NCBI RefSeq assembly: GCF_022900255.1
Contig: NZ_JALIRM010000014.1
Location: 91,562-155,561 of the forward strand
DNA: 64,000 bases
From: Lederbergia wuyishanensis
GTDB lineage: Bacteria > Bacillota > Bacilli > Bacillales > Bacillaceae_C
Direction: 5' to 3'
How positions within the stretch are numbered: the stretch's first letter is position 1; each line of letters starts with the position of its first letter. The translations under genes and the position numbers were made by a program. This document shows, in pieces, positions 45,385 through 54,831 of the stretch. The notes beneath the pieces are model-generated. The model was not told the DNA's origin and did not search any database. It saw nothing but the letters and a program-made list of their open reading frames with translations.

Positions 45385-46881
45385 ATGAAGATGCTACTAG
45401 GTATTGATATAGGAACTACAAATTGTAAGGCTGCTGTGTTTGATGTGAATGGAAAATGTATGAAAATCGCAAGCCGTCCGACGAAAACTCATTATCGAGA
45501 AAACGGACAAGCTTTTTATCATCCGGATGAAATATGGGAAATAGTATCTTCGAATATTGAAGAAGCGATTAAAGATTTTAAGAATTCTATTGCTGTGATT
45601 GGTATTACAAGTATGGCAGAAACAGGGTTGCTCATTGATAAAAGATCAGGATTATCAAAAACAGAAATGATACCATGGTTTGATAAACGTGCCATGGAAG
45701 AAGCGGAGTTCATTGTGAGGTCATCCGATCCTATTGAACGTTTTTCTAAATCAGGCCTGCGACCAAGCTTTAAATATGGACTACCTAAGTTGTTATGGTT
45801 AAAACAAAAAGATTCCGGTATTACAAATGATGCTATTTGGCTCTCGGCTTCTGATTTTATCGCTTATAAGCTTACGGGAGAATTTGGAACAGATTACTCG
45901 CTTGCGGCTAGAACGTATGGCTTTAGAATTGATGAAAAAACATGGGATGTTCCCTGGTTAAATAGTTTTGGATTAGAAGATTCTTTATTTCCTGATGCTC
46001 ACCTAGCGGGAACGCCGATTGGAGAAGTAAGTAATCAAGAGTGTATTGAATTCGGGTTATCAAAAGGTACACCTGTAGCTGTTTCCGGTCATGATCATGT
46101 TTGTGCAGCCTTAGCTGTTGGAGCAGTGAATCCGGAAACAGTTCTAGACTCAATGGGGACAGCAGAAACATTAGTCGGAGCTTTTAAAGAGCGCAAACTT
46201 GGAGAAAAAGAATACAGAACAGGATTATCCTATGGTTGTCACGTCGTAAAAAATCGTAATTTTTGGATGGGGGGAAATCCCTCTTCTGGAGGATCGATAG
46301 AATGGATGCGATCTCAACTTTCAGATACTCAACTAACGTATGATGAAATGCTTCAATTACTTGCGGAAACTTCAGAAGGTCCTTCTGGAATACTATACTT
46401 TCCCTATTTATCTGGAAGCGGGGCACCAAATCCGAATCCATATGCAAAAGCCGCTTTTATCGGATTAGAGAAAAATCACGGAAAGAAAGACATTATTAAG
46501 TCAATACTTGAAGGTACAGCTTATCAATTGAAATTAGTTCAAAAATCTGCAGAAGAAATTGCGGGAAAAGAAATTACGAAGGTTGTGGCTGTAGGCGGTG
46601 GTACAAAAAATAAATATTGGATGCAAATAAAAGCAGACGTCTCGGGATGTTCTTATTCAATTCCTGATATAAGCGAGTCAACTTTACTTGGTGCTGCAAT
46701 GGCTGCGGGAATTGGAAGTGGTATTTATCGTGATGAACAAGAAGCGATTGACAAGATTAGTAGCCAATTTCATAAGGAAATCACTCCAAACGAAAAGAAT
46801 CAAACTACTTATCAAGAAGTTTATACAAACGAATTTCTTAAGATGGAAGAACTACTTCGAAACTATTATCAAAAACAATAA
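45385..46881 (+). CDS. FGGY family carbohydrate kinase
   Basis: 498 residues. The N-terminal phosphate loop LGIDIGTTNCKAAVFD, the substrate region ITSMAETGLLID and the C-terminal VVAVGGGTKNKYWMQIKADV / LLGAAMAAGIGSG blocks show a complete FGGY kinase. It resembles the xylulokinase-like YoaC/YgcE branch, so a ketose or polyol is the likely substrate, but the sugar cannot be named. Probably co-transcribed with the SIS gene. Followed by a terminator. Confidence 0.87.
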   Translation: MKMLLGIDIGTTNCKAAVFDVNGKCMKIASRPTKTHYRENGQAFYHPDEIWEIVSSNIEEAIKDFKNSIAVIGITSMAETGLLIDKRSGLSKTEMIPWFDKRAMEEAEFIVRSSDPIERFSKSGLRPSFKYGLPKLLWLKQKDSGITNDAIWLSASDFIAYKLTGEFGTDYSLAARTYGFRIDEKTWDVPWLNSFGLEDSLFPDAHLAGTPIGEVSNQECIEFGLSKGTPVAVSGHDHVCAALAVGAVNPETVLDSMGTAETLVGAFKERKLGEKEYRTGLSYGCHVVKNRNFWMGGNPSSGGSIEWMRSQLSDTQLTYDEMLQLLAETSEGPSGILYFPYLSGSGAPNPNPYAKAAFIGLEKNHGKKDIIKSILEGTAYQLKLVQKSAEEIAGKEITKVVAVGGGTKNKYWMQIKADVSGCSYSIPDISESTLLGAAMAAGIGSGIYRDEQEAIDKISSQFHKEITPNEKNQTTYQEVYTNEFLKMEELLRNYYQKQ

Positions 46882-46900
46882 AATTGAGAATTATCCTCAG

Positions 46901-46938
46901 AAACGCCACCTTTCTTTATTAAGTCGAGTGGCGTTTTT
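46901..46938 (+). terminator. Terminator after the FGGY kinase gene
   Basis: AAACGCCAC pairs with GTGGCGTTT, followed by TTTGA. The next 320 bases to 47263 hold only an imperfect hairpin at 47030-47062 and no supported gene. Confidence 0.8.
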
Positions 46939-47263
46939 GAATTGTTACATAAAAGGATCCCAATTCATCTTTGTCTTGTCTAAACTTGTTTTAATTTACT
47001 ATCATTCTGCCAAATGAATGTGGATGCAAAATGGGGCCAAATCCTAAGGATTGGATCCCATTTCCGTATGGTGGAAGAAAAATTGATGGCAGTGCAAAAG
47101 TGTAAAATGAATAAAGGCTGTGATTTAGATAATAGATTTGTCCATTTTCCAAATACGCTACCCAACTCCTATTCATTCATCAATCTTCTAAGTTCATAGA
47201 TGACAAAAAATTGTAATTGGTTCGTGAAAATATCTCTTTTTTTAGTCTCCTATTGATATTCAC

Positions 47264-47632
47264 TTATCTTTCTACCAATTCTAGCTTCTCACCATTCGGA
47301 CCTTCAAAAAAGGCAATTTTAACTTTATCATTTAAAATGGTTCGAGGTTCTTCATCTATTAATTTTACACCTGCTTCCTTAAAGCGTATGAGTTCGGCCT
47401 CAATGTCTTCAACAGTAAAGGCTAAGTGGTTCACGATTCCTTCGTTTTCAACCTGAACACCAAACACAAGTTCAACCTCTACACTTGGTTGCTGTGGAAA
47501 ATATAAAAAGGCAAGTTCAACAGTGTCATTTAACCACTCTCTATTTCTTAATTTTAAACCAAGGATGTTTTGATAAAATGCTAATGATTCATCCATGTTA
47601 TTGACCATAATTCCTACATGTTCCATTTTCAT
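47264..47632 (-). CDS. VOC-superfamily protein (glyoxalase/epimerase-like)
   Basis: 122 residues, two beta-alpha-beta-beta-beta modules. Metal-ligand positions are recognisable: His in MEHVGIMV, Glu in VEVELVFG, His in VNHLAFTV and Glu in GEKLELVER. That is the pattern of glyoxalase I or methylmalonyl-CoA epimerase rather than a metal-free member. Start ATG 8 bases after GGGAGG. It stands alone, so the substrate stays open. Confidence 0.8.
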   Translation of the reverse strand: MKMEHVGIMVNNMDESLAFYQNILGLKLRNREWLNDTVELAFLYFPQQPSVEVELVFGVQVENEGIVNHLAFTVEDIEAELIRFKEAGVKLIDEEPRTILNDKVKIAFFEGPNGEKLELVER

Positions 47633-47942
47633 AATGTATTCCTCCCGACGGAAAATAGTATGTATTCTACTTTTATATCATAGTCTATAATTGACTATTC
47701 CGATAGTGGAAAAATTCAAATTATAGAGGCTCTGTATTTTTGAACTAGTGGGAGACACTGTGTTATTAACTTAATAAGCGATGACCGGAAAATTTATATG
47801 AATTTTTACCTGATATCGAGTACATGGTAAATAGATGAATTATTTTTGTTGAAGCTATTCTACTAACCAGCAGGTTTATGGAAAAAGGAGAGTATAGGTT
47901 AAAATGTGTCAGGCCTTGAATAAACTGATAAGGAAATAATAC

Positions 47943-47989
47943 AAAAAAGCTTGCAGCACCTTATTATTAAAGGTTTTGCAAGCTTTTTG
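47943..47989 (-). terminator. Terminator of the tRNA-Ala gene (minus strand)
   Basis: On the minus strand AAAAAGCTTGCA pairs with TGCAAGCTTTTT around a 20-base loop and ends in T residues, 6 bases past the tRNA. Confidence 0.85.
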
Positions 47990-47994
47990 CTTGA

Positions 47995-48069
<75 letters not shown>

Positions 48070-48143
48070 CATTTATTTGAACTACATATCTTATTATAAT
48101 AACTTTTGTAAAATGTGCAAGGGTATTTTTTACGCAAAGGATT

Positions 48144-48836
48144 TTAACTTATAATTTCAATACTTTGTACATCATCAATTTTAGATATTGAATAGTATAC
48201 ATTCGTAATAGGTCGATTTATATTTACTCTCGTTTTTAGTTCGAGGAGATGGCTGGAACTATCCTTCTGATCTTTTATTCGAGTGTGGGAGATAGTAATT
48301 TTATCTTCTTGTAATTTTTCTATTACCCTTTCTAAGCTCTCTTGTTTACTTACTGTAATTTTAATGATTATATCTCTTTTTAATAATTTCTTTGGACCAA
48401 TTTTAATTAGTGTATAAGGAATAAATTCCACGCTAATAATTAACAATATTACACCAGCAACGGCTTCGATATAAAAACCAGCCCCAACAGTAATCCCAAT
48501 ACCGGCTGCCCCCCAAATCATCGCTGCCGTTGTAAGACCAGATATGTGGTCGTTGCCTCTTCGTAAAATGACCCCTGCCCCTAGAAAACCAATACCTGAT
48601 ACAATTTGTGCAGCTAAACGGAGTGGGTCCATTTGTATCCGAACATTATCGCTCCCTGGAAAAATATAAGCTGATTCAATGGATACTATGGTTAATAAAC
48701 AGCTAATAATAGAAATCACTAGACTTGTTTTAAGTCCAAGTGGTTTTCTTTTTAATTCTCGTTCAAGTCCAATAATTAATCCTAAGAGAGCAGATATACC
48801 AAGTTTCAATAATAGTTCTAAATCTAAATAATCCAA
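48144..48836 (-). CDS. MgtC/SapB family membrane protein
   Basis: 230 residues. Four to five membrane helices form the N-terminal MgtC domain with LIIGLERELKRKPLGLKTS, GIGFLGAGVILRRG and GLTTAAMIWGAAGIGITVGAG, followed by a ~75-residue cytoplasmic ACT-like tail. Family members affect magnesium homeostasis, Na+/H+ or ATP synthase function in other bacteria. The TTG start is fixed by GGGGAGGAG. Confidence 0.9.
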   Translation of the reverse strand: MDYLDLELLLKLGISALLGLIIGLERELKRKPLGLKTSLVISIISCLLTIVSIESAYIFPGSDNVRIQMDPLRLAAQIVSGIGFLGAGVILRRGNDHISGLTTAAMIWGAAGIGITVGAGFYIEAVAGVILLIISVEFIPYTLIKIGPKKLLKRDIIIKITVSKQESLERVIEKLQEDKITISHTRIKDQKDSSSHLLELKTRVNINRPITNVYYSISKIDDVQSIEIIS

Positions 48837-48950
48837 TATAACTTTCTCCTCCCCTCTAAAGATGTATATATGTATGGTAAAATGTTAACATAAAAATTTT
48901 AAGTAAAACATGATGAAAACAACCTAGAACCTAATATTAAGGAGAAACAG

Positions 48951-49853
48951 ATGGATAATCCAAAAATAAACCCTTATTTTGCATTAATTGTGGGTGTTTT
49001 GTCTGTGTCGACATCTGCTATATTTGTAAAATTATCTTCTGCAGACGCAGCGGTTATCGCTTTTTATCGTTTATTTTTCAGCGTAGTATTGATGATACCT
49101 ATATTCTTCCCTAAATACATAAAAGAAGTTTTCTTAATGAATACAAAGGAATGGTCATTTTCCATTATCGCAGGAATTTTTTTAGCTTTCCATTTTATTT
49201 TGTGGTTCGAGTCACTCAATTACACCACTGTTGCAAGTTCAACGGTTTTGGTAACACTCCAGCCATTATTTGCTTTTGTCGGCACTTTTTTGTTATTTAA
49301 TGAAAAATTTTCTTCAAAAGCAATCCTCTGTGCTATTATTGCTATTTTCGGGAGTGTCATTATTAGCTGGGGTGATTTCAAAATAAGCGGTTCTGCATTA
49401 TATGGTGATTTCTTAGCTTTAGCTGCATGCGCGTTCATTACCGCATACCTACTATTTGGACAAGAAGTTAGAAAGCGTATTTCGCTAATTGCTTATACTT
49501 TTACCGTTTATTTTATTAGCTCGATTGTTTTATTTATATATGTTCTGTTTACAGGATCTAGATTGTATCCTTATCCATCAGCTGATTGGATATATTTTTT
49601 ATTGCTAGCATTAATCCCTACATTATTAGGACATACCCTATTTAATTGGTCTTTAAAATGGTTAAGCACATCCACTATTTCAATGGCGATTTTATTTGAG
49701 CCAGTAGGTGCAGCAATCTTAGCAGTTTATATATTAAATGAATCCATTATTTGGACCCAAATCATAGGTGGTTTAATCATTATCATAAGTGTCACTTTGT
49801 TTCTTTTTCAAGAGAAAAAATCCAAAGTTGTACAGAGTATGGAATCTAGTTAA
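48951..49853 (+). CDS. DMT-superfamily EamA transporter
   Basis: 300 residues, ten membrane helices as two five-helix EamA repeats (about 10-140 and 150-290). The repeats carry SSADAAVIAFYRLFFSVVLM and WLSTSTISMAILFEPVGAAI near the ends of each half. The family exports or imports metabolites, and the substrate is unknown. Start ATG after AAGGAGAAA. Confidence 0.88.
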   Translation: MDNPKINPYFALIVGVLSVSTSAIFVKLSSADAAVIAFYRLFFSVVLMIPIFFPKYIKEVFLMNTKEWSFSIIAGIFLAFHFILWFESLNYTTVASSTVLVTLQPLFAFVGTFLLFNEKFSSKAILCAIIAIFGSVIISWGDFKISGSALYGDFLALAACAFITAYLLFGQEVRKRISLIAYTFTVYFISSIVLFIYVLFTGSRLYPYPSADWIYFLLLALIPTLLGHTLFNWSLKWLSTSTISMAILFEPVGAAILAVYILNESIIWTQIIGGLIIIISVTLFLFQEKKSKVVQSMESS

Positions 49854-50022
49854 TGGAAAAAAGAATAACCGTGCATATACATACACGGGTTTATCAATGA
49901 GTAAGTAATTTATTTTGATTTTTTAACTTGTTAATTGTAGCGGAAGGCGAAGACTCTTAATTAGCTTTATCTATTCAGTCGCCTTCGCTTTTTCCATCGA
50001 TAAAAGCTTGCATCTTTAAAAC

Positions 50023-50211
50023 TTAAATAAACAGATATGTAAGACCAGAAAATACAAAAGCCATAATTGATGAAAAAATGAAGGTCCCGCCGGTAACTCG
50101 TTCTTCGGAATTTGAAATCCTTAATGCTTCGATATACGAATACGAAAATAAATAAACAGTCATCAAAATAGCAATTATTAGTGCGATTTTTGTTAGCATT
50201 TTGAATTTCAC
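50023..50211 (-). CDS. Small two-helix membrane protein, unknown
   Basis: 62 residues, with helices at about 8-26 and 42-62 joined by a polar loop containing SNSEERVTGG. The start is preceded by GTAGGTG. No family recognised. It could be a real small membrane protein; support is limited to length, composition and a plausible ribosome site. Confidence 0.5.
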   Translation of the reverse strand: MKFKMLTKIALIIAILMTVYLFSYSYIEALRISNSEERVTGGTFIFSSIMAFVFSGLTYLFI

Positions 50212-50314
50212 CTACTTAATAAATAGAGTTGGTTATATATATGATTCTTATCTTGTAAACATGAATCAATTATTTTCAAAATGTCCTATTTTTAATGAGT
50301 GAAAAGTAATATTT

Positions 50315-50773
50315 TTGCGTCAAAAAAATACAAAGAATTCAACTTGCACGATAATAATTATAAGATTTATACTTGAGAAACTTACAGTATACTCACGGCC
50401 TAGTCCTAATTTGACAACTATTATCTGTTTTACTATATTTAAAGACCGTGTTAATTTGGGTAGTATTAACATTTTGTTATTTAGTGATTTGCTTTTTCCA
50501 TGGGTTATTTTTTCTGAACGGTTATTTTAATGTTAAAAAAACGAACAAAACGTATGCTTCCAGGTCAAATTACCAATTTAGCAACTGTTTACTTTTTTAT
50601 TAATATTTGTTGAGTTATTCCCAGAATGGAATGGCGTAAATGGTGCATTTGCTATATCTATTGGTGAATTAGCTGAACTTGGGATAGTTCTTATTAAGAT
50701 TATTCAAGTAAGTGGGGAACATCCCTTTTCTCGAATTAAGCATTATTTGCAGCGTAGTTTAAAAGTGAAATGA
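50315..50773 (+). pseudogene. Remnant of a membrane-protein gene
   Basis: Between 50530 and 50773 a reading frame MLKKRTKRMLPGQITNLATV breaks at a run of T around 50598 and resumes one frame over as FLLIFVELFPEWNGVNGAFA then ISIGELAELGIVLIKIIQ and a charged tail, ending at 50773. Joined by a one-base shift it would be a ~80-residue C-terminal piece of a polytopic membrane protein. The upstream open frame (50315-50530) also looks like degraded hydrophobic coding sequence. No intact start is visible. Family not identified. Confidence 0.5.
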
Positions 50774-50783
50774 GGAATGTTAG

Positions 50784-51785
50784 TTGTTAAATCGTACAAA
50801 TGCTTTTTTGCAACATTGGATGCCGTATTTGACACCAATTAGTGTTGTGCTTGGAGTGACCATTTTTTCCTCTTTAAGCTCCATATCTTATGTTGTTAAA
50901 TGGGTGTTTGCATTTATCAGTTTTGCAAGCTGCATTGGATTGAACGTAAAGGAATTACGAACGACTTTGACGAAACCGCTTCCGGTAATTATAGGAATGC
51001 TGATTATCCAAGGAGTTTTACCTTTCATCGCTTTTGTTGTTGGAAAGGCACTATTTAATGATGACCCCTATATCATCATTGGGTTTGTTTTGGCTTTTAC
51101 GATTCCTACAGGTGTTATCACATTGATGTGGGTATCGATTTATGGTGGGAATCGAGCTGTTACTTTAGCAATTATTCTAGTAAATACACTTCTATCCCCA
51201 ATCCTTGTACCTTTCACATTAAATATTTTAGTTGGGGCGCAAGTTGAAATGGATATAGCCGGATTGATGATTGGGCTTTTAATCATGGTAGTAATCCCAT
51301 CCTTACTCGGCTTATTAGCAAATCAACTATTAAAAAACAAGCATACATCAATTCTTTCTTCAAAATTAGCACCGTTTTCAAAAATGGCAATTTTTTTAGT
51401 TATACTTATCAATAGTGCAGTAGTTGCTCCATTTTTTAAGCAGATGGATGGAAAGACTATTATTTTAGCGATTATTGTGTTTCTCATGGCTTGTTTTGCC
51501 TATGTGACAGGATTTGTAATAGCTAAGTTATTTAAGTGGGATGATTCGGTTGCCATTAGCCTTATGTATAATAGCGGAATGCGTAATACAGGGGTAGGGG
51601 CTGCTTTGGCAGTTTCATATTTTCCGGCATCTGTCGCATTTCCTACTGTAACAGCTGTGTTATTCCAACAATTTCTAGCGTCCATGGCAGGGAAAATAAT
51701 TTCTAAGTATGTGGAGAAAAAACAGAAAAAAATCGTTCTTTTACAAAGGAATAATATAATAATGACTAAGCAAAAAACCTTCTAA
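50784..51785 (+). CDS. Bile acid:sodium symporter (BASS/SBF) family transporter
   Basis: 333 residues, about 10 membrane helices. The family core LMYNSGMRNTGVGAALAVSY ends in FPASVAFPTV, and GFVLAFTIPTGVITLMWVSIYGGN holds the first half-repeat motif. BASS proteins import organic anions with Na+. Start TTG with GAGG upstream. It sits beside the LacI gene and the uronate cluster, so an organic acid substrate is possible, but the genes are separated by a terminator. Confidence 0.85.
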   Translation: MLNRTNAFLQHWMPYLTPISVVLGVTIFSSLSSISYVVKWVFAFISFASCIGLNVKELRTTLTKPLPVIIGMLIIQGVLPFIAFVVGKALFNDDPYIIIGFVLAFTIPTGVITLMWVSIYGGNRAVTLAIILVNTLLSPILVPFTLNILVGAQVEMDIAGLMIGLLIMVVIPSLLGLLANQLLKNKHTSILSSKLAPFSKMAIFLVILINSAVVAPFFKQMDGKTIILAIIVFLMACFAYVTGFVIAKLFKWDDSVAISLMYNSGMRNTGVGAALAVSYFPASVAFPTVTAVLFQQFLASMAGKIISKYVEKKQKKIVLLQRNNIIMTKQKTF

Positions 51786-51807
51786 AGAATTCTTTAAAAG
51801 GTTTTTT
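51772..51807. terminator. Bidirectional terminator between the BASS gene and lacI-type gene
   Basis: AAAAAACCTT pairs with AAGGTTTTTT with an inner TAAAGAATTCTTTA palindrome; both genes end into it. Confidence 0.85.
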
Positions 51808-51813
51808 GCTATA

Positions 51814-52803
51814 TTAATTCATTTTACCACAAGATTGACGGATGTTTAGTTCGGGAATCATTTTTCGAATACTAGGATCAATTTTTTTATTCTCGATAAT
51901 CTCTATGATAGAACGAACAATTTCCGCTGCTAATTGATCAACTGGAACTCCAATACTTGATAAAGGGATTTCCATATTTGCCATTTGCGGGATGTTATCA
52001 TAACTAATAATTGAAATATCGGTTGGAATTTGAAGCTTTTTTTCTTTTAAACCGCGGAGAATTCCACCGCTTATATCATAGCTCCCTCCAACAATTGCAG
52101 TCGGCCGATCAGTACTTTCCAACAGTTTGCTAACAGCCTGATAGCCATCATACCAATCAAGGCCATGAGTATCGACTAAAAATTGTTGGTCAATTGATAA
52201 ACCAAAGTGATTCATAGCTTTTTTGAATCCCTTTAATTTTTCCATTTGCATACGATCAGTTTTGGAAAAATCACCAATATAAGCAATATTTGTATGTCCT
52301 AATTCTGAATGCAAATATTTAACTGCTTCTAACATTGCTTGTTCATGATTGGGATCAACGATTGGATAATGATTATTTTCATTCTCTGCAACTCCGTAAA
52401 CAAGGAAAGGGATACTATTTGGCTCAATAGAAATATCAATATTCTCGTCGAATAAAATGACTCCGTCCACTTGAAACCTTCTAAATGTATCGAGTGATGA
52501 AGGAATCGGCTCGACAGAAAGAATCATAGAGTACGGTGTTTTTCTAATTTCATTGCTAATATTCGTAACTAAAGTAGAGAGAACCACTCTTTCAATAGTT
52601 GGCCATATTAAACCAATGATTTTAGTTTGCTTAGAAACAAGCCTTTGAGCAGCAAAATTTGGTTTATATCCCATTTCTTTTGCTACTTTTAGAATTCTTT
52701 TTTTTGTCATAGGCTTGACTAACGGACTATCATTTAACGCTTTGGAAACAGTGGAATAACTTACCCCAGCTATTTTTGCGATATCTTTAATAGTTACACT
52801 CAT
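51814..52803 (-). CDS. LacI-family transcriptional regulator of the uronate cluster
   Basis: 329 residues. The N-terminal helix-turn-helix VTIKDIAKIAGVSYSTVSKALN (residues ~3-24) and hinge helix NFAAQRLVSKQ are followed by a periplasmic-binding-protein-like effector domain. It is transcribed divergently from uxaE. AATAACAACGTT lies 52 bases upstream of its own start, and the full palindrome AATAACAACGTTGTTATT lies at the uxaE promoter, suggesting self-regulation and control of the cluster. The effector is probably a uronate or an intermediate of the pathway. Confidence 0.88.
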   Translation of the reverse strand: MSVTIKDIAKIAGVSYSTVSKALNDSPLVKPMTKKRILKVAKEMGYKPNFAAQRLVSKQTKIIGLIWPTIERVVLSTLVTNISNEIRKTPYSMILSVEPIPSSLDTFRRFQVDGVILFDENIDISIEPNSIPFLVYGVAENENNHYPIVDPNHEQAMLEAVKYLHSELGHTNIAYIGDFSKTDRMQMEKLKGFKKAMNHFGLSIDQQFLVDTHGLDWYDGYQAVSKLLESTDRPTAIVGGSYDISGGILRGLKEKKLQIPTDISIISYDNIPQMANMEIPLSSIGVPVDQLAAEIVRSIIEIIENKKIDPSIRKMIPELNIRQSCGKMN

Positions 52804-52854
52804 ACTATTTCACCTAATGTTATTTTAAAATTATCTTTATTTAATGTATCACAG

Positions 52855-52872
52855 AATAACAACGTTTTCATA
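52855..52872. promoter_or_regulatory. Candidate LacI-type operator half-site near the regulator gene
   Basis: AATAACAACGTT matches the left two thirds of the palindrome at 53165; the right half (TTCATA) is degenerate. Confidence 0.45.
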
Positions 52873-52937
52873 ATTTTATTTAGGCATAAGCGTTTTTGTT
52901 TTATAATAAAGTCTATGTTTTTTTAATTTCTAAAACT

Positions 52938-53065
52938 TTTGCTGTCTAGTTAGACGCTCCCTTCTCGAAATCAAACAACTTGAAGATCTACAAGTCAAAG
53001 TTCTAAGTTTTACTACTCAGAAGGTTTGATTGAGTTGAAGTAAGTATTCGAGTTCCATGTCGCTG
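52938..53065. repeat. Highly degenerate hairpin-repeat copy
   Basis: CTGTCTAGTTAGACGCTCCC, then CTCGAAATCAAACAACTTGA and an AAGTCAAA-like block followed by ACTCAGAAGGTTTGATTG follow the order of motifs in the 18.2-kb repeats (TCTAGCTCCAGGCGCC, CTCGAGGTCAAATAACCTGA, AAGTCAAA, ACTCAGAACATTTGCTTG). Confidence 0.5.
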
Positions 53066-53132
53066 CTAAGGAAAGCACCTATAATGGAAAAAAAAGTAAT
53101 AGATTTAAAATGACAAAAAGTAAATTCACACA

Positions 53133-53161
53133 TTGCGAAAACTAATTAAATCAACTATCAT
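53133..53161 (+). promoter_or_regulatory. Candidate promoter of the uronate cluster
   Basis: TTGCGA at 53133-53138, 17-base spacer, TATCAT at 53156-53161. The operator palindrome begins 4 bases downstream, over the expected transcription start. Confidence 0.55.
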
Positions 53162-53164
53162 TGT

Positions 53165-53182
53165 AATAACAACGTTGTTATT
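53165..53182. promoter_or_regulatory. LacI-type operator of the uronate cluster
   Basis: AATAACAACGTTGTTATT is a perfect 18-bp palindrome with the central CG typical of LacI-family sites. A cre-like sequence TGATAACGCTTTAA follows at about 53202, which would allow carbon catabolite control. Confidence 0.7.
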
Positions 53183-53252
53183 TAAATATATATATTAAAA
53201 ATGATAACGCTTTAATCTTAATAATTCTCCAACCATTACAACAATATAAAGG

Positions 53253-54752
53253 GTGATAAAAATCGAAAAATTACAGTCCGTAATCGAAGAATTAGAAAAA
53301 GGTAATATTGCTTCTAGTAATACTAGTGTAAAAGTCTATGAAAAATCATTTAAAGAATATGATAATGTCCGATTATTAATGGTAAAAGCAAATGGTAATA
53401 GATACCTTCTTGCCGTCGGTGAAGGAACCCTTTTCGATGATTTACAAGGTAAGAATGTTGGAAGTGGAAAGGCATGCCCTTTGAGTCATGAAAATCGTCT
53501 CGTTCTAAATCGTTTTTTCGATTTTACCGTTCCACGTGCATTCGGTACAGAGATTGCTACGATGGGATTGGGAGACCGATTAGGGATTGCATCGCCTGGC
53601 CATATTGAAGCAATTAAAGGACATCGCGTAAAACCAATACTTGCACAGCAAAGTATACGAGAATTAACTTTAACGAATCGTACGATGAATGATATGCTAG
53701 ATGCAGCGGCATTTGCTGTTTTCCAAGAAGGATATGAAGGTGGATATGGCGCAGATGGCGACCATATTAAGCAGGAAGATGACATCAAGATGGCATTAGA
53801 ACTTGGAATCTCAATGTTAACATTAGATTGTTCGGATTATATCCCAATAGGAATTGATGCTAAGTCATTAGAGGAAGTCAAAATTGAATTTGAAAAACTT
53901 CCCCTAGAAGTACAAGATTACTATAACGAAAGATATTTGAATCAAACTTTTGATGTAAAAGGATTAGCCATTTCTTTTAATGAGGAAACATTGGTAAAAT
54001 ATGTTTTAGAGTACAACGAAGCTCTTAAATATATGGTTCACGTTTATGGTGAATACATTAGCAAGCTAGATCGTGACTTTGACTTTGAAATTTCAATTGA
54101 CGAAACAGAAACGATTACTTCTCCAATGGCACATTTCTTCGTTGCTAATGAATTAACATCAAAAGGAGTTAAGGTGAATAGTCTTGCTCCAAGATTCTGT
54201 GGAGAATTTCAAAAAGGAATCGATTATATTGGCGATGTTAAACAATTCGAACGTGAATTAAGTGAGCATGCTTTGATTGCGGAGTATTTTGGATATAAGC
54301 TTAGTATCCATTCAGGCAGTGATAAATTTACAGTGTTCCCTATCATCGCAAAATATACAAAAGGTGTCGTCCATGTAAAGACTGCAGGTACAAACTGGCT
54401 TGAAGCCGTCAGAGTTATTGCAGAAACGAATCCTGACTTGTATAGAAGAATGCATGCGTTTGCATTGGATAATTTAGATGAAGCGTTAAAATATTATCAT
54501 ATAACTCCTGACATGAACACTATTGCTCTACTAGACTCTGTTTCGGATGAAAACCTAGCAGACTATATGAATAATGATGCTGCTCGTCAGGTCCTCCATG
54601 TCACTTATGGGTTAATTTTAACCGCAAAAGACGAAAACGGTGAGTCATTGTTTAAGGAAGATTTCTTTAAAACACTTGACGAGCATGAAGATGAATATAC
54701 TAGATCTCTTGTTCTTCATATTGGGAAGCATTTAGATACGTTGGGACTATAA
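53253..54752 (+). CDS. uxaE: Tagaturonate/fructuronate epimerase UxaE
   Basis: 499 residues, the length and sequence type of UxaE, first defined in Thermotoga. Its recognisable regions include PRAFGTEIATMGLGDRLGIA, FQEGYEGGYGADGDHIKQED and SIHSGSDKFTVFPIIAKYT. The enzyme interconverts D-tagaturonate and D-fructuronate, linking galacturonate breakdown to the glucuronate branch. It is the first gene of the cluster. The start is uncertain: GTG at 53253 is called, but the AAAGGGTG ribosome site overlaps it and would suit a start a few codons later. Confidence 0.88.
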   Translation: MIKIEKLQSVIEELEKGNIASSNTSVKVYEKSFKEYDNVRLLMVKANGNRYLLAVGEGTLFDDLQGKNVGSGKACPLSHENRLVLNRFFDFTVPRAFGTEIATMGLGDRLGIASPGHIEAIKGHRVKPILAQQSIRELTLTNRTMNDMLDAAAFAVFQEGYEGGYGADGDHIKQEDDIKMALELGISMLTLDCSDYIPIGIDAKSLEEVKIEFEKLPLEVQDYYNERYLNQTFDVKGLAISFNEETLVKYVLEYNEALKYMVHVYGEYISKLDRDFDFEISIDETETITSPMAHFFVANELTSKGVKVNSLAPRFCGEFQKGIDYIGDVKQFERELSEHALIAEYFGYKLSIHSGSDKFTVFPIIAKYTKGVVHVKTAGTNWLEAVRVIAETNPDLYRRMHAFALDNLDEALKYYHITPDMNTIALLDSVSDENLADYMNNDAARQVLHVTYGLILTAKDENGESLFKEDFFKTLDEHEDEYTRSLVLHIGKHLDTLGL

Positions 54753-54831
54753 AAGGACGTACTGAAAAAACTGGATTTTCCATTTGGCAGGGAATTCGTT
54801 ATTTTTCACAACTGAAAGGGGCAACTGCTAG

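Noticed and set aside
46980..47199. Short open frames and a hairpin at 47030-47062
   Set aside because: Three overlapping 61-codon frames on both strands show no coding character; the hairpin has several mismatches and no T run.
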